From Paraglaciecola hydrolytica (GTDB taxonomy: Bacteria; Pseudomonadota; Gammaproteobacteria; Enterobacterales; Alteromonadaceae): DNA of 64,000 nt. The notes under the pieces are model-generated. The model was not told the origin of the DNA and made no database searches. It saw nothing but the letters and a program-made list of their open reading frames with translations. The DNA lies in contig NZ_LSNE01000011.1 in assembly GCF_001565895.1 (NCBI RefSeq), positions 2,333 through 66,332 of the forward strand, in the 5' to 3' direction. The stretch's first letter is position 1. Each line of letters begins with the position of its first letter. This document shows positions 44,474 to 53,373 of the stretch, in pieces. The position numbers and the translations under genes were made by a program.

Positions 44474-44746
44474 ATGTTAATCATGTTGGCCTTGGTGTTG
44501 TTAACCGTCATGGTAATGGCCTTAGTTAGAGCCTTACTCGGCCCCAGTATTTACGACCGAATTTTAGCGGTTAATTTGTTTGGTACCAAAACCGTGTTGT
44601 TGATTGCCGTCATGGGATTTTTATTTGGTCGCCCGGATTTTCTCGATATTGCACTGGTTTATGCACTGATTAATTTTATTAGTGTGATTGGTGTACTGCG
44701 TTATTTTGAATACAGCGATAACAAACAGATCGAAGGAGAGTCGTGA
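44474..44746 (+). CDS. mnhF: Na+/H+ antiporter subunit F (MnhF)
   Basis: A 90-residue protein with three membrane helices and the MrpF motif RALLGPSIYDRILAVNLFGTK. It overlaps mnhG by 4 nt (ATGA). Confidence 0.92.
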   Translation: MLIMLALVLLTVMVMALVRALLGPSIYDRILAVNLFGTKTVLLIAVMGFLFGRPDFLDIALVYALINFISVIGVLRYFEYSDNKQIEGES

Positions 44747-45063
44747 TGGAACTGGCAATTCAGTTGATAAGTGGTGTTTGTTTTCTTCTTGGTGCTTTTC
44801 TTATCTTGTCGGGCGGCGTGGGCATTTTGCGATTTCCAGACTTTTTTACGCGCATGCATGCTGCTGGTATCACCGAAACCCTCGCCACAAGTTTGATCTT
44901 GGCTGGGTTGATGATGCTCGCAGGGTGGGGTTTGGTCATGTTCAAACTAGCCCTGATATTTCTATTTATTATGCTTACTAGCCCCACCGCTAGCCATGCG
45001 TTGGCTAAAGCAGCCCTGCACGGAAAACTCAAACCTATCACCTATGATCAGCCAGCAAAATAG
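44743..45063 (+). CDS. mnhG: Na+/H+ antiporter subunit G (MnhG)
   Basis: A 106-residue protein with three membrane helices and the MrpG signature GILRFPDFFTRMHAAGITETLA, then LTSPTASHALAKAA. The last gene of the E-F-G block, followed by 45 nt before the next subunit gene. Confidence 0.93.
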   Translation: MMELAIQLISGVCFLLGAFLILSGGVGILRFPDFFTRMHAAGITETLATSLILAGLMMLAGWGLVMFKLALIFLFIMLTSPTASHALAKAALHGKLKPITYDQPAK

Positions 45064-45108
45064 CTGGCAGGGGATTAATGCTGTTTATGGTTAAGAAGGA
45101 GAATTCAT

Positions 45109-46125
45109 ATTTTACAGATATTTGATATCACATTACTGCTGTTATTGGTTGTCACTGCTCTTGCCATAGTGCGGGTGAGCGATCTCTTTGCGGCGGTAAT
45201 GTTAAGTGGCATTTATGGTTTGCTGTCGGCGAGTTTTTTTGTGGCGCTCGATGCAGTTGACGTGGCATTTACCGAAGCCGCAGTAGGCGCGGGCATTTTT
45301 CCCTTATTAATGATGTTGGTATTGGGCGTTACTGGGCGTTATGAAAAAACCAAATTAGTACCAATAAAAGCCGATGTTGTGAAAAAGCTCGCCCTTGTGT
45401 TGGCGTTACTGGTCACAGGGGCTTTATTAGTGTTTGGCACGCTGGATATGCCGATTTTTGGTGCCGCCGATGCGCCAGCCCAGCAACATGTCAATATTCG
45501 TTATATTCAACAATCGCCCACTGAAATTGGTATTCCCAACATGGTGACCTCAGTGTTAGCCAGCTATCGTGGCTATGATACTTTTGGTGAAGTACTGGTC
45601 ATTTTTACTGCCGCCATGGGCGTGTTGGCCTTGTTTTCAAGCCAACTTTTTAGCCAAGTAACAGCCAGCAAAAACAAAGCAAAAAACGAAATGCACGAAC
45701 ACAATGTATTACGCATAGTCAGCAAGATGTTGATCCCCTTTATTCTATTGTTCGCTTTTTATGTGCAATTTCACGGCGAATACGGGCCTGGCGGTGGCTT
45801 TCAAGCAGGTGTAATTTTTGCTGCGGGCATCATTCTTTACACCATGCTGTATGGCTTGGATAAGGCGCGCCAAGTGATTAAACCCACAGTGTTGCGTGTA
45901 TTGTGTGCCTTAGGCGTGTTCATCTATGGCACAACGGGTGTGGTGAGTATGTTAGCCGGCGGCAACTTTTTGGATTATTCGGTATTAGCCAATGATCCCG
46001 TTATCGGCCAACACCTTGGCATATTAGTCATCGAACTGGGGGTAGGTATCACCATCGCCGCTGGCATGATTTTGATATTTTTTGCTTTTTCCCAGCAGGC
46101 TGAAACTCAGCTAGGAGAGCAATAA
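45109..46125 (+). CDS. mnhB: Na+/H+ antiporter subunit with DUF4040 and MnhB domains
   Basis: The first part (about 1-85) matches the DUF4040/MbhD segment (AVMLSGIYGLLSASFFVALDAVDVAFTEAAVGAGI), and the last 150 residues match MrpB (FYVQFHGEYGPGGGFQAGV and a GVGITIAAGMI helix). No ATG, and only a distant TTG (45145), is available. AAGGAG at 45096-45101 sits 7 nt before an ATT (45109) whose frame restores the first helix (LQIFDITLLLLLVV). I therefore place the start at ATT, a rare initiation codon. Confidence 0.85.
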   Translation: MLQIFDITLLLLLVVTALAIVRVSDLFAAVMLSGIYGLLSASFFVALDAVDVAFTEAAVGAGIFPLLMMLVLGVTGRYEKTKLVPIKADVVKKLALVLALLVTGALLVFGTLDMPIFGAADAPAQQHVNIRYIQQSPTEIGIPNMVTSVLASYRGYDTFGEVLVIFTAAMGVLALFSSQLFSQVTASKNKAKNEMHEHNVLRIVSKMLIPFILLFAFYVQFHGEYGPGGGFQAGVIFAAGIILYTMLYGLDKARQVIKPTVLRVLCALGVFIYGTTGVVSMLAGGNFLDYSVLANDPVIGQHLGILVIELGVGITIAAGMILIFFAFSQQAETQLGEQ

Positions 46126-46469
46126 TGTACTACGACTTATACAACTATTGGATGGTCATCATTTTGATGATGATAGGTTTATATATCGTTATCAAACCCA
46201 GCAATCTAATTAAAAAACTCATTGGCCTGAATATCTTCCAAACCTCGGTATTTATCTTTTATATCAGTGTGGGCAAGGTCAGTGAGGGCACCGCGCCAAT
46301 TTTTTCCAGCACCCACAGTGTTTATTCTAATCCCTTACCCCATGTGTTGATCCTCACTGCCATTGTGGTAGGCATTGCCACTATGGCGCTGGCGCTGGCT
46401 TTGGTTGTTAGGATTAAAAGTGCCTACGGTACGGTAGAAGATGACGAATTGCAGGAGCAAGATCACTAG
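46125..46469 (+). CDS. mnhC: Na+/H+ antiporter subunit C (MnhC, NuoK-like)
   Basis: 114 residues with three helices, the NuoK-like pattern GLYIVIKPSNLIKKLIGLNIFQTSVFIFYIS and PHVLILTAIVVGIATMALALAL. ATG shares a base with the upstream TAA. Confidence 0.93.
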   Translation: MYYDLYNYWMVIILMMIGLYIVIKPSNLIKKLIGLNIFQTSVFIFYISVGKVSEGTAPIFSSTHSVYSNPLPHVLILTAIVVGIATMALALALVVRIKSAYGTVEDDELQEQDH

Positions 46470-47950
46470 TGTTAGATCATTTACCCATATTACAGGTGAT
46501 AGTGCCCTTATTGGCTGCACCGGCCTGTTTGCTGTTAAATAATGCCAGATTAGCTTGGTTATTTGCTTGTTTGGCGGGACTGATATCGCTGGTTATTAGT
46601 GTGGCGTTGTTAGTTCAAGTCCAACAAAGCGGTGTAATTTCTTACATGCTCGGCAGTTGGGAAGCGCCTTGGGGCATTGAGTATCGTATTGATTTACTCT
46701 CGGCCTATGTATTACTGATCATTAGTAGTTTAGGCACTATTGTTTTGCTGGCGGCCAATACCGGTATTCGTCAGGAGATCGCGGCAGACAAACAAAGCCT
46801 ATTTTATGTATTGTACTTGCTGTGTATGGCCGGTTTGTTAGGCATTGTAGCAACGGGCGATATCTTTAATGTCTTTGTCTTTTTAGAAATATCCTCGCTG
46901 GCTACCTATGCACTGGTTGCTTTTGGCCGCGATCGCCGCGCTTTGCTGGCGGCTTATCAATACCTCATTGTGGGCACTATAGGTGCGACCTTTTTACTCA
47001 TAGGTATTGGTTTGCTGTATAGCATGACGGGTACCTTAAACATCGAGGACATGGCGAATCGTCTGCCTGTGGATACTAACTCCGGCACGGTTTACACGGC
47101 TTTTATCTTTATGATTGTGGGCATAGGTTTAAAGCTGGCGTTGTTCCCTCTGCATCTATGGTTACCCAATACTTATACTTATGCACCGTCCATCGTCACT
47201 GCGTTTTTGGCCGCTACTGCCACTAAAGTCGCGATTTATTTGTTGATCCGTGTGCAATTTTCGATTTTTGGCGCTGACTTTGGCGGGGAACTTATCCAGC
47301 CTATATTTATCGTTCTTGGTTTATTAGGTGTGTTTGTTGCCTCAACGGTGGCAATTAAACAAAGCAATATAAAACGTTTATTTGCTTACTCCAGTGTTGC
47401 GCAAATTGGTTACATGATCATCGGCATAGGCATAGGGACTAGTCTAAGTTTACAGGGGACGTTGCTGCATTTGTTTAATCATGCCTTGATGAAAGGGGCG
47501 CTATTTTTAGCGCTGGCGGCTGTGGTTTACCGCATAGGTAGCACCGACCGCACTTGTTTTAATGGCTTGGCAAAACACATGCCGTGGACCATGGCGGCCA
47601 TAGTGATTGCTGGTTTGAGCTTAATTGGTGTGCCACTTACCGTGGGTTTTATTAGTAAATGGTATTTAGTCTTGGCCAGTATAGACAGTGGCATGTGGCC
47701 AGTGGCCTTGCTTATCGTACTTGGCTCACTGCTTGCGGTGTACTACGTGTGGGCCTTGGTCGAGAGTGCCTATTTTGGTAAAGCAGATGCCTCTGCTACC
47801 TCATCTGCTCCGATAAAAGAAGCGCCTCTAGGCCTGCTTATCCCCTTGTGGTTATTGGTTATCGCTAATGTGTATTTTGGCATTGATACCCGCCTGCCCT
47901 TAGAAGCTAGCGCTAGCGCGGCGAGCTTTTTAATGGGAGGCGGACAATGA
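46469..47950 (+). CDS. mnhD: Na+/H+ antiporter subunit D (MnhD, proton-conducting)
   Basis: A 493-residue NuoN/MrpD-type channel with about 14 helices. It shows a charged glutamate in helix 5 (NVFVFLEISSLATYAL), lysine in LKLALFPLHLWLPNTYTYAPS and the SSVAQIGYMIIGIG pattern. It starts at GTG, one base overlapping the upstream TAG, with GCAGGAGCAAG upstream. Confidence 0.92.
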   Translation: MLDHLPILQVIVPLLAAPACLLLNNARLAWLFACLAGLISLVISVALLVQVQQSGVISYMLGSWEAPWGIEYRIDLLSAYVLLIISSLGTIVLLAANTGIRQEIAADKQSLFYVLYLLCMAGLLGIVATGDIFNVFVFLEISSLATYALVAFGRDRRALLAAYQYLIVGTIGATFLLIGIGLLYSMTGTLNIEDMANRLPVDTNSGTVYTAFIFMIVGIGLKLALFPLHLWLPNTYTYAPSIVTAFLAATATKVAIYLLIRVQFSIFGADFGGELIQPIFIVLGLLGVFVASTVAIKQSNIKRLFAYSSVAQIGYMIIGIGIGTSLSLQGTLLHLFNHALMKGALFLALAAVVYRIGSTDRTCFNGLAKHMPWTMAAIVIAGLSLIGVPLTVGFISKWYLVLASIDSGMWPVALLIVLGSLLAVYYVWALVESAYFGKADASATSSAPIKEAPLGLLIPLWLLVIANVYFGIDTRLPLEASASAASFLMGGGQ

Positions 47951-49449
47951 ATTTATCCCCCGAATTGCTGATCCAGCTGATTATTCTCTTGCCCTTAGTG
48001 GCGGCTGCTGGCGTGGTGTTAAGCCATCGTCATCCTAATATTAGAGAGGCGATTTCTCTCACTATTGCTAGCAGCGTTTTTATTTTAGTTTTTCTGTTAT
48101 ATCGCCAAATCATCAACGGTGAAACAGCTTTGGTCCATTGGATAAGCATCCTGCCTGGGCTGAACGTGAGTTTTAAAACCGAAGCCTTAAGCGTATTGTT
48201 TGCCCTTATCGCCAGTTTTTTATGGATAGTCACTACGCTGTACGCCATTGGTTATATGCGCAGCCACCATGAACAAAATCAAACGCGTTTTTATAGCTTT
48301 TTTGCCATCTCGATTGCGGCGGTAATGGCCATCGCATTCTCTGAAAACCTCTTCACCCTGTTTATCTTTTATGAAGTATTAACCCTAGCCACTTACCCAT
48401 TAGTGACTCACGCAGGCACCGAAAAAGCCCAAAAAGGTGGCAGAACTTATCTAAGAATATTACTTGGCACTTCTATTGTGTTTTTCTTACCCGCACTAAT
48501 CGCCACTTGGGCCATTGCCGGAAATTTATCTTTTACTGTCGGCGGTGTCTTTGCCGATGATACCCCCTCATTGTGGTTGGCCATTTTGCTGGTATTTTTT
48601 GTTTTTGGTATTGGCAAAGCCGCGATGATGCCTTTTCATCGTTGGTTGCCCTCAGCCATGGTGGCACCCACACCAGTGAGCGCCTTGTTACATGCGGTAG
48701 CCGTGGTTAAAGCAGGGGTGTTTACCTTAATGAAAACCGTGGTATTTATCTTTGGTATGGATACCGTCGGTGAGCTCATCACCACAGATTTCCTCTTATA
48801 TTTGGCTGCCTTTACGATACTAGCCTCGTCGTTAATAGCGATGAAACAAGACAATCTTAAAGCCCGTTTAGCTTATTCAACTATTAGCCAGTTAGCCTAT
48901 GTGAGTTTGGGCGTATTACTGGCAAGCGAAGCGGGTTTATTAGGTAGCAGCATGCATATTGCCATGCACGCCTTTGGCAAAATCACTTTGTTCTTTTGTG
49001 CAGGCGCCATTTTAGTGGTGAGTCATAAAACCGAGATCAGCCAAATGGGTGGGCTAGGGCGTAAAATGCCCATCACCATGATTGCGTTTTTTATTGCCTC
49101 ACTGAGTATCATTGGTTTGCCACCCACGGGCGGCAGTTGGAGCAAATACTATTTATTACTCGGCAGTTTAGAAACCCAGCATTGGGTGCTAATGGCGGTC
49201 TTGATGATCAGCTCCTTACTTAATATTGCCTATTTATTGCCTATTCCAATTCGCGGGTTCTTCCCTGCTAAATCAACAGTATCGCAAGCAAGTGATGGTA
49301 GCGAAGCGATTCAAGGCAGCGAAACTATCCAAGAAGCGCCGCTGCCAGCACTGATTGCCATCATCATTACGACCTTGGCTTGTGTTTTGTTGTTCTTTTT
49401 CCCGCAGCCTCTGTTTGAGTTGGCGAAGATGGTTGGAGTCGCACCATGA
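47947..49449 (+). CDS. Second NuoL/MrpA-like proton-conducting subunit
   Basis: 500 residues, about 14 helices. LFTLFIFYEVLTLATYPLVTHAG is the antiporter helix 5 with catalytic Glu; LKARLAYSTISQLAYVSLG and GKAAMMPFHRWLPSAMVAPTPVSALLHAVAVVKAG follow. It overlaps the upstream gene by 4 nt (ATGA). It is shorter than full MrpA, which fits complexes where the MrpA C-terminus is split off into the DUF4040/MnhB gene. Confidence 0.88.
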   Translation: MNLSPELLIQLIILLPLVAAAGVVLSHRHPNIREAISLTIASSVFILVFLLYRQIINGETALVHWISILPGLNVSFKTEALSVLFALIASFLWIVTTLYAIGYMRSHHEQNQTRFYSFFAISIAAVMAIAFSENLFTLFIFYEVLTLATYPLVTHAGTEKAQKGGRTYLRILLGTSIVFFLPALIATWAIAGNLSFTVGGVFADDTPSLWLAILLVFFVFGIGKAAMMPFHRWLPSAMVAPTPVSALLHAVAVVKAGVFTLMKTVVFIFGMDTVGELITTDFLLYLAAFTILASSLIAMKQDNLKARLAYSTISQLAYVSLGVLLASEAGLLGSSMHIAMHAFGKITLFFCAGAILVVSHKTEISQMGGLGRKMPITMIAFFIASLSIIGLPPTGGSWSKYYLLLGSLETQHWVLMAVLMISSLLNIAYLLPIPIRGFFPAKSTVSQASDGSEAIQGSETIQEAPLPALIAIIITTLACVLLFFFPQPLFELAKMVGVAP

Positions 49450-49799
49450 ACATAGAAAAAACGCATTTATTTGATAATCCCAAAAACGTCAAACGTTTGC
49501 TCTACGCCTTGTACTTTTGTTGTGGATTGCTGGTGGTGCTTGATTTTGTAATCAAGCGTAAGGTTTACCATAGCTGGGAAAACCTTTGGGCCTTTTATCC
49601 CATTTACGGTTTTGTTGGCTGTGTGGTATTGGTATTTGTCGCGAGTTGGATGCGACTTATTTTGATGCGTGACGAAGATTATTACGACTCACCAGAGACC
49701 GCTGATAAGGCAGACTTAGCAGAGAAAGCAGAAATAGCAGGAAAAGCAGAAAATACAGCGGCAGTATTACACGCGGGAGATAAACATGTTCGGGATTGA
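49446..49799 (+). CDS. Small two-helix membrane protein with repeat-derived tail
   Basis: 117 residues. Helices lie at about 14-34 and 49-71, followed by an acidic loop and a tail of three-residue repeats (ADLAEKAEIAGKAEN). The tail is written by AGCAGANNA nonamers of the kind found between other genes of the window. It overlaps both neighbours, by 4 nt and 14 nt, so it is part of the antiporter operon. Function unknown; small membrane subunits at this place recur in Mrp-like operons. Confidence 0.75.
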   Translation: MNIEKTHLFDNPKNVKRLLYALYFCCGLLVVLDFVIKRKVYHSWENLWAFYPIYGFVGCVVLVFVASWMRLILMRDEDYYDSPETADKADLAEKAEIAGKAENTAAVLHAGDKHVRD

Positions 49800-51480
49800 A
49801 ATGGCTCCCTTTGTAATATTTTTTATCGCTGCTGTATTGGCTGCCCTTACTCAGGGCTGGTTACGTGGGGCGATTATGTTGGCTGCCCCCATATTAGGTG
49901 CAATCAATTTATGGATGACCCCAGAAGGCAGTTATTGGGCGGTATCCTTTTTAGACTTTGAACTGAACCTGTTACGAGTTGATCGTTTGGCCATTTTGTT
50001 TGGTTACTTATTTCATCTGGCCGCCTTTATCGCCATTGTCTATTCATTGCACGTGAAGGATCGCATGCAACAAACCGCCAGTATGTTGTATGCAGGTAGT
50101 GCCTTGGGCGCCGTGTTTGCTGGCGACTTATTAACTCTGTTTGTATTTTGGGAATTACTGGCACTGACCTCGGTATTTTTGATTTGGGCACGGCGTACTG
50201 AGCAGTCTTATCATGCGGGTATGCGTTATTTGTTGTTTCAGGTGATCTCGGGTTTGTTATTGCTCGGTGGCATTATTGCTTACGCCAATGTACATGGCTC
50301 GCTCGCTTTTGAGGATATTGGTTTATCCGGCATCCATGGCTGGTTAATTTTCCTTGCCTTTGGCATTAAGTGTGGATTTCCGTTTTTACATAATTGGCTA
50401 ACCGATGGTTATCCCGAAGCCACCCCTACCGGCACGGTTTTTCTCAGTGCGTTTACTACTAAAGTGGCTGTTTATGCCTTGGCCCGCGGTTATCCGGGCA
50501 CGGAGTTATTGGTATATATCGGCGCGGCGATGACCTGTTTCCCCATTTTTTTTGCGGTTATCGAAAACGACTTACGCCGAGTCTTGGCTTACAGCCTAAT
50601 TAACCAGCTTGGTTTTATGGTGGTAGGTATTGGTATCGGCACAGCTCTTGCCATTAATGGTGCTGTGGCCCACGCCTTTAACGATGTTATTTTTAAAGGT
50701 TTGTTGTTTATGTCCATGGGCGCGGTATTACATGTTACCGGCAAGATAAACGGCTCCGAGTTAGGCGGGCTGTACAAAACCATGCCCAAAACCACCATCT
50801 TGTGCATTATCGGCGCGGCATCGATTTCGGCCTTCCCGCTGTTTAGTGGTTTTGTCAGTAAATCCATGATCATGAGCGCGGCCTTAAATAACGATCATAC
50901 TTGGGTATGGTTAATGTTGCTGTTTGCGTCGGCTGGTGTGTTCCACCATGCAGGAATTAAGATCCCATATTTTGCCTTTTTCGCCCATGACTCTGGCATA
51001 CGCGCCAAAGAGCCACCGCTTAATATGTTATTGGCCATGACCATTGCCGCAACACTGTGTATCACCATAGGTATTTTCCCAGAGTTGCTTTACCAATTGC
51101 TACCTTATGATTTGGATTACAACCCTTACGACGCGACCCATGTATTGGCACAAACTCAGTTGTTGTTCTTCTCGGCACTGGCTTTTGTGTGGCTCAATTT
51201 ATACAAAATGTATCCGCCAGAATTAAAGTCAGTGAATTTAGAAGTAGATTGGATCTACCGCCGCTTGTTACCTAAAACATGGCAAGGTTTAGGGCAGTTT
51301 AAACAAACTAGTATGCAAAGCTTAAATGCTTTTGGTGGGCAACACTTAGCACGATTGAGTGACTATGTATCGAAAAACTATGCCGTGCAGGGCTTGTTGG
51401 CAAAATCCACCTCTACTGGCGTTGCCGCTTTGTGGATAGTGTTGATGTTGTTAGCTTATTTGGTAATTGGCCTGTTTTAA
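49786..51480 (+). CDS. Third proton-conducting antiporter subunit (NuoM/MnhD-like)
   Basis: 564 residues with about 14-15 helices, VFWELLALTSVFLIWARR carrying the key Glu, GIKCGFPFLHNWLTDGYPEATPTGTVFLSAFTTKVAVYAL, and RRVLAYSLINQLGFMVVGIG. GGAGA precedes the ATG. Last gene of the operon; three antiporter-type subunits suggest a large ion-pumping complex for a marine Na+ cycle. Confidence 0.9.
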   Translation: MFGIEMAPFVIFFIAAVLAALTQGWLRGAIMLAAPILGAINLWMTPEGSYWAVSFLDFELNLLRVDRLAILFGYLFHLAAFIAIVYSLHVKDRMQQTASMLYAGSALGAVFAGDLLTLFVFWELLALTSVFLIWARRTEQSYHAGMRYLLFQVISGLLLLGGIIAYANVHGSLAFEDIGLSGIHGWLIFLAFGIKCGFPFLHNWLTDGYPEATPTGTVFLSAFTTKVAVYALARGYPGTELLVYIGAAMTCFPIFFAVIENDLRRVLAYSLINQLGFMVVGIGIGTALAINGAVAHAFNDVIFKGLLFMSMGAVLHVTGKINGSELGGLYKTMPKTTILCIIGAASISAFPLFSGFVSKSMIMSAALNNDHTWVWLMLLFASAGVFHHAGIKIPYFAFFAHDSGIRAKEPPLNMLLAMTIAATLCITIGIFPELLYQLLPYDLDYNPYDATHVLAQTQLLFFSALAFVWLNLYKMYPPELKSVNLEVDWIYRRLLPKTWQGLGQFKQTSMQSLNAFGGQHLARLSDYVSKNYAVQGLLAKSTSTGVAALWIVLMLLAYLVIGLF

Positions 51481-51492
51481 GCGAAGTGTTTT

Positions 51493-52098
51493 TTAAGCCT
51501 CGACGAATTTTAATAAGGCACTGAAGTTGTGCCCGTCGGCGGCTCGAAGCGCCGAAATATAATGATGACGGCGCTCATTCATGGCTTCCAGTCTGTATCC
51601 ACCAGCCCAGTCAATGGCTGGCTCATTTAATAGTTTGGTCAAAACAGCATCCGCCATTATTCGCGCGTGCCTGCCGTTACCATTTGGAAACGGATGGATA
51701 TAGACCAACTTGTGATGGAAACGTGCAGCCAGTTCTTTTGGCGGATACGTCTCATGCTCTAGCCAATATTTGGCATCGTCCAGTAACTGCCTTAGTTGAA
51801 TAGCAATTTGTGCAGGGTCTACACCGATATTCTTTTCAGTACGCCTGAATGTACCAGCCCATTTCCACACACTGCCAAACAAACGTTTATGAAGCTCTAA
51901 AACAAAACCTTCCGACAATACGTCTGGATGTTTTTGTTTAGCCAGCCATTTTAAACCATCTGTTAGACCTGCTTGTTCAAGCTGGTCTAATTCACCCCTA
52001 GTTGATAGGTGCTTAAATTTAAGCCCTGCCAATTCATCAGGATCAAGCGGTGTTGCGCCATCAGGACTCTCGACAAGATTTGCATACTCATCTGTCAT
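51493..52098 (-). CDS. Fic-domain 'mobile mystery protein B'
   Basis: 201 residues with the Fic active-site motif HPFPNGNGRH (about residues 136-145 of the Fic core) and the preceding WAGTFRRTEKNIGV segment. Fic proteins transfer AMP or other nucleotide groups to proteins. The pairing with an HTH gene overlapping by 4 nt matches the mobile mystery A/B pair, thought to behave as a toxin-antitoxin or mobile cassette. No inhibitory (S/T)xxxE(G/N) helix is obvious. Confidence 0.87.
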   Translation of the reverse strand: MTDEYANLVESPDGATPLDPDELAGLKFKHLSTRGELDQLEQAGLTDGLKWLAKQKHPDVLSEGFVLELHKRLFGSVWKWAGTFRRTEKNIGVDPAQIAIQLRQLLDDAKYWLEHETYPPKELAARFHHKLVYIHPFPNGNGRHARIMADAVLTKLLNEPAIDWAGGYRLEAMNERRHHYISALRAADGHNFSALLKFVEA

Positions 52099-52577
52099 TC
52101 ATCATTCCAAAAGTCTGATGGCAACTTATCCACGATTTGTGAGGCTATGCGCTCAATCTCATATTCAAGCTGCTCTTTATTTAATGCTTGTGCTTCAAGC
52201 GCCATATGAGTGGATGCGCTTTTGACTTGAGCCCGCGCCTTCTCTATGGCACGTTCCTTAATCACATTTTCAATGTTTTGTTTTGGCACAATCGCATAAA
52301 TAAACTTGCAGTCCATCGCCTCAGCCATGGTCTGCATGGTTTTTAAAGTAACACTACCATGAGGCTCATCTTGTTCAACTTTAGATATTCTGGCTTTCGT
52401 AACGCCTAGTTTTTTAGCCAATTGCGTACCAGACATACCAAGCGCTGTTCTCACGGTGCGCAGCCAACCTTCTTGTGGAAGCCCGTAGTTAGGGAGCATC
52501 GATAAACTACCAAACTGACTCACAGCTCGGTTAACTTTGTCTCGATATTGTTTGGCAACTATCTTTTTTATGCTCAT
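52095..52577 (-). CDS. HTH 'mobile mystery protein A'
   Basis: 160 residues with a Cro/C1-type helix-turn-helix (LGMSGTQLAKKLGVTKARISKVEQDE) and a basic N-terminus. ATG at 52577 is preferred over a TTG two codons earlier. It likely represses the pair, and the long palindrome 25 nt upstream is a natural operator candidate. Confidence 0.87.
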   Translation of the reverse strand: MSIKKIVAKQYRDKVNRAVSQFGSLSMLPNYGLPQEGWLRTVRTALGMSGTQLAKKLGVTKARISKVEQDEPHGSVTLKTMQTMAEAMDCKFIYAIVPKQNIENVIKERAIEKARAQVKSASTHMALEAQALNKEQLEYEIERIASQIVDKLPSDFWNDE

Positions 52578-52601
52578 GATCAATATTTATGTGTATGTAA
52601 A

Positions 52602-52641
52602 CATCACTTTAGGTATACATATATGTATACCTAAAGTGATG
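52602..52641. promoter_or_regulatory. 40-bp perfect palindrome upstream of mobile mystery A
   Basis: The left half CATCACTTTAGGTATACATA is repeated as its exact complement through 52641. It lies 25 nt from the HTH gene start, with a TATACAT-like core that could be its -10 box. Candidate operator or recombination site. Confidence 0.8.
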
Positions 52642-52658
52642 ATTGGTCAATAAATTAG

Positions 52659-52716
52659 TTTACTTTACTTGGATTTAGGTCAACCTATTTGTTGACTTAA
52701 ATCCAAGTAAAGTCAA
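52659..52716. repeat. 26-bp inverted repeat next to the palindrome
   Basis: Arms 52659-52684 and 52691-52716 match at 24 of 26 positions (core ACTTTACTTGGATTTA) around a 6-nt loop CTATTT. It lies 18 nt beyond the 40-bp palindrome. Nothing else is seen in the 52717-53001 gap except a decayed CACAGAG unit near 52790. Confidence 0.8.
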
Positions 52717-53001
52717 TATAATTGAATGCTAAAAGTGCCTTGCGACCTTCTATAACCTAGATAAAGCACCCACCACCAACTGGCAGAGCGAGGGGCTTCG
52801 CCACAAAGGGCACATAGTCCTCGGAGGCTTATAAAAACACTAAGTAATTAATTTATCTATGGAAAATATATTGCTCATGGTTTTTAATAGGAAAAATACA
52901 AAGTCTCGTTAAAGGCAGGCGACCCCGACAGGATCCTTTTGGAACTGTATCAACCTAGGTCGATTTAGATCGTCAAATACGTAATAAAATATCGGAGTTT
53001 T

Positions 53002-53373
53002 ATGTTCAAATTATTTCATGCCTTATCTACTTTATTGTTTTTTACCATGGCGGCTATACAGCTGAATGACCCAGACCCGCTGTATTGGATGGTGGTATAC
53101 ATGGCTGGGGCACTGGTTGCCGCTGGTTTATGTTTTGGGTCAAGGCTGGAAACACTATCTAAAGTCACTATTGGTATGGTCGTGGCGGGCTTGCTTATCT
53201 CTGGTCCTGGGGTAATCGATTACTTTACAGCCGAAGACTACTCATCTATTTACGGCAGTATGTCGGGCGCTAAACCATATGTTGAATCAGCGCGAGAATT
53301 CGGTGGTTTATTTATTGTTGCTATCTACCTTGCGTTGTTCGAAGGTAAGGTTGCTGGTTTTAAAAAGGCCTAA
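53002..53373 (+). CDS. TMEM220-like membrane protein
   Basis: 123 residues, about four membrane helices, starting MFKLFHALSTLLFFTMAAIQLNDPDPLYWM, which is typical of the TMEM220 family shared by bacteria and animals. CGGAG precedes the ATG. It overlaps the next gene (- strand) by 4 nt at their 3' ends. Function unknown in all kingdoms. Confidence 0.82.
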   Translation: MFKLFHALSTLLFFTMAAIQLNDPDPLYWMVVYMAGALVAAGLCFGSRLETLSKVTIGMVVAGLLISGPGVIDYFTAEDYSSIYGSMSGAKPYVESAREFGGLFIVAIYLALFEGKVAGFKKA

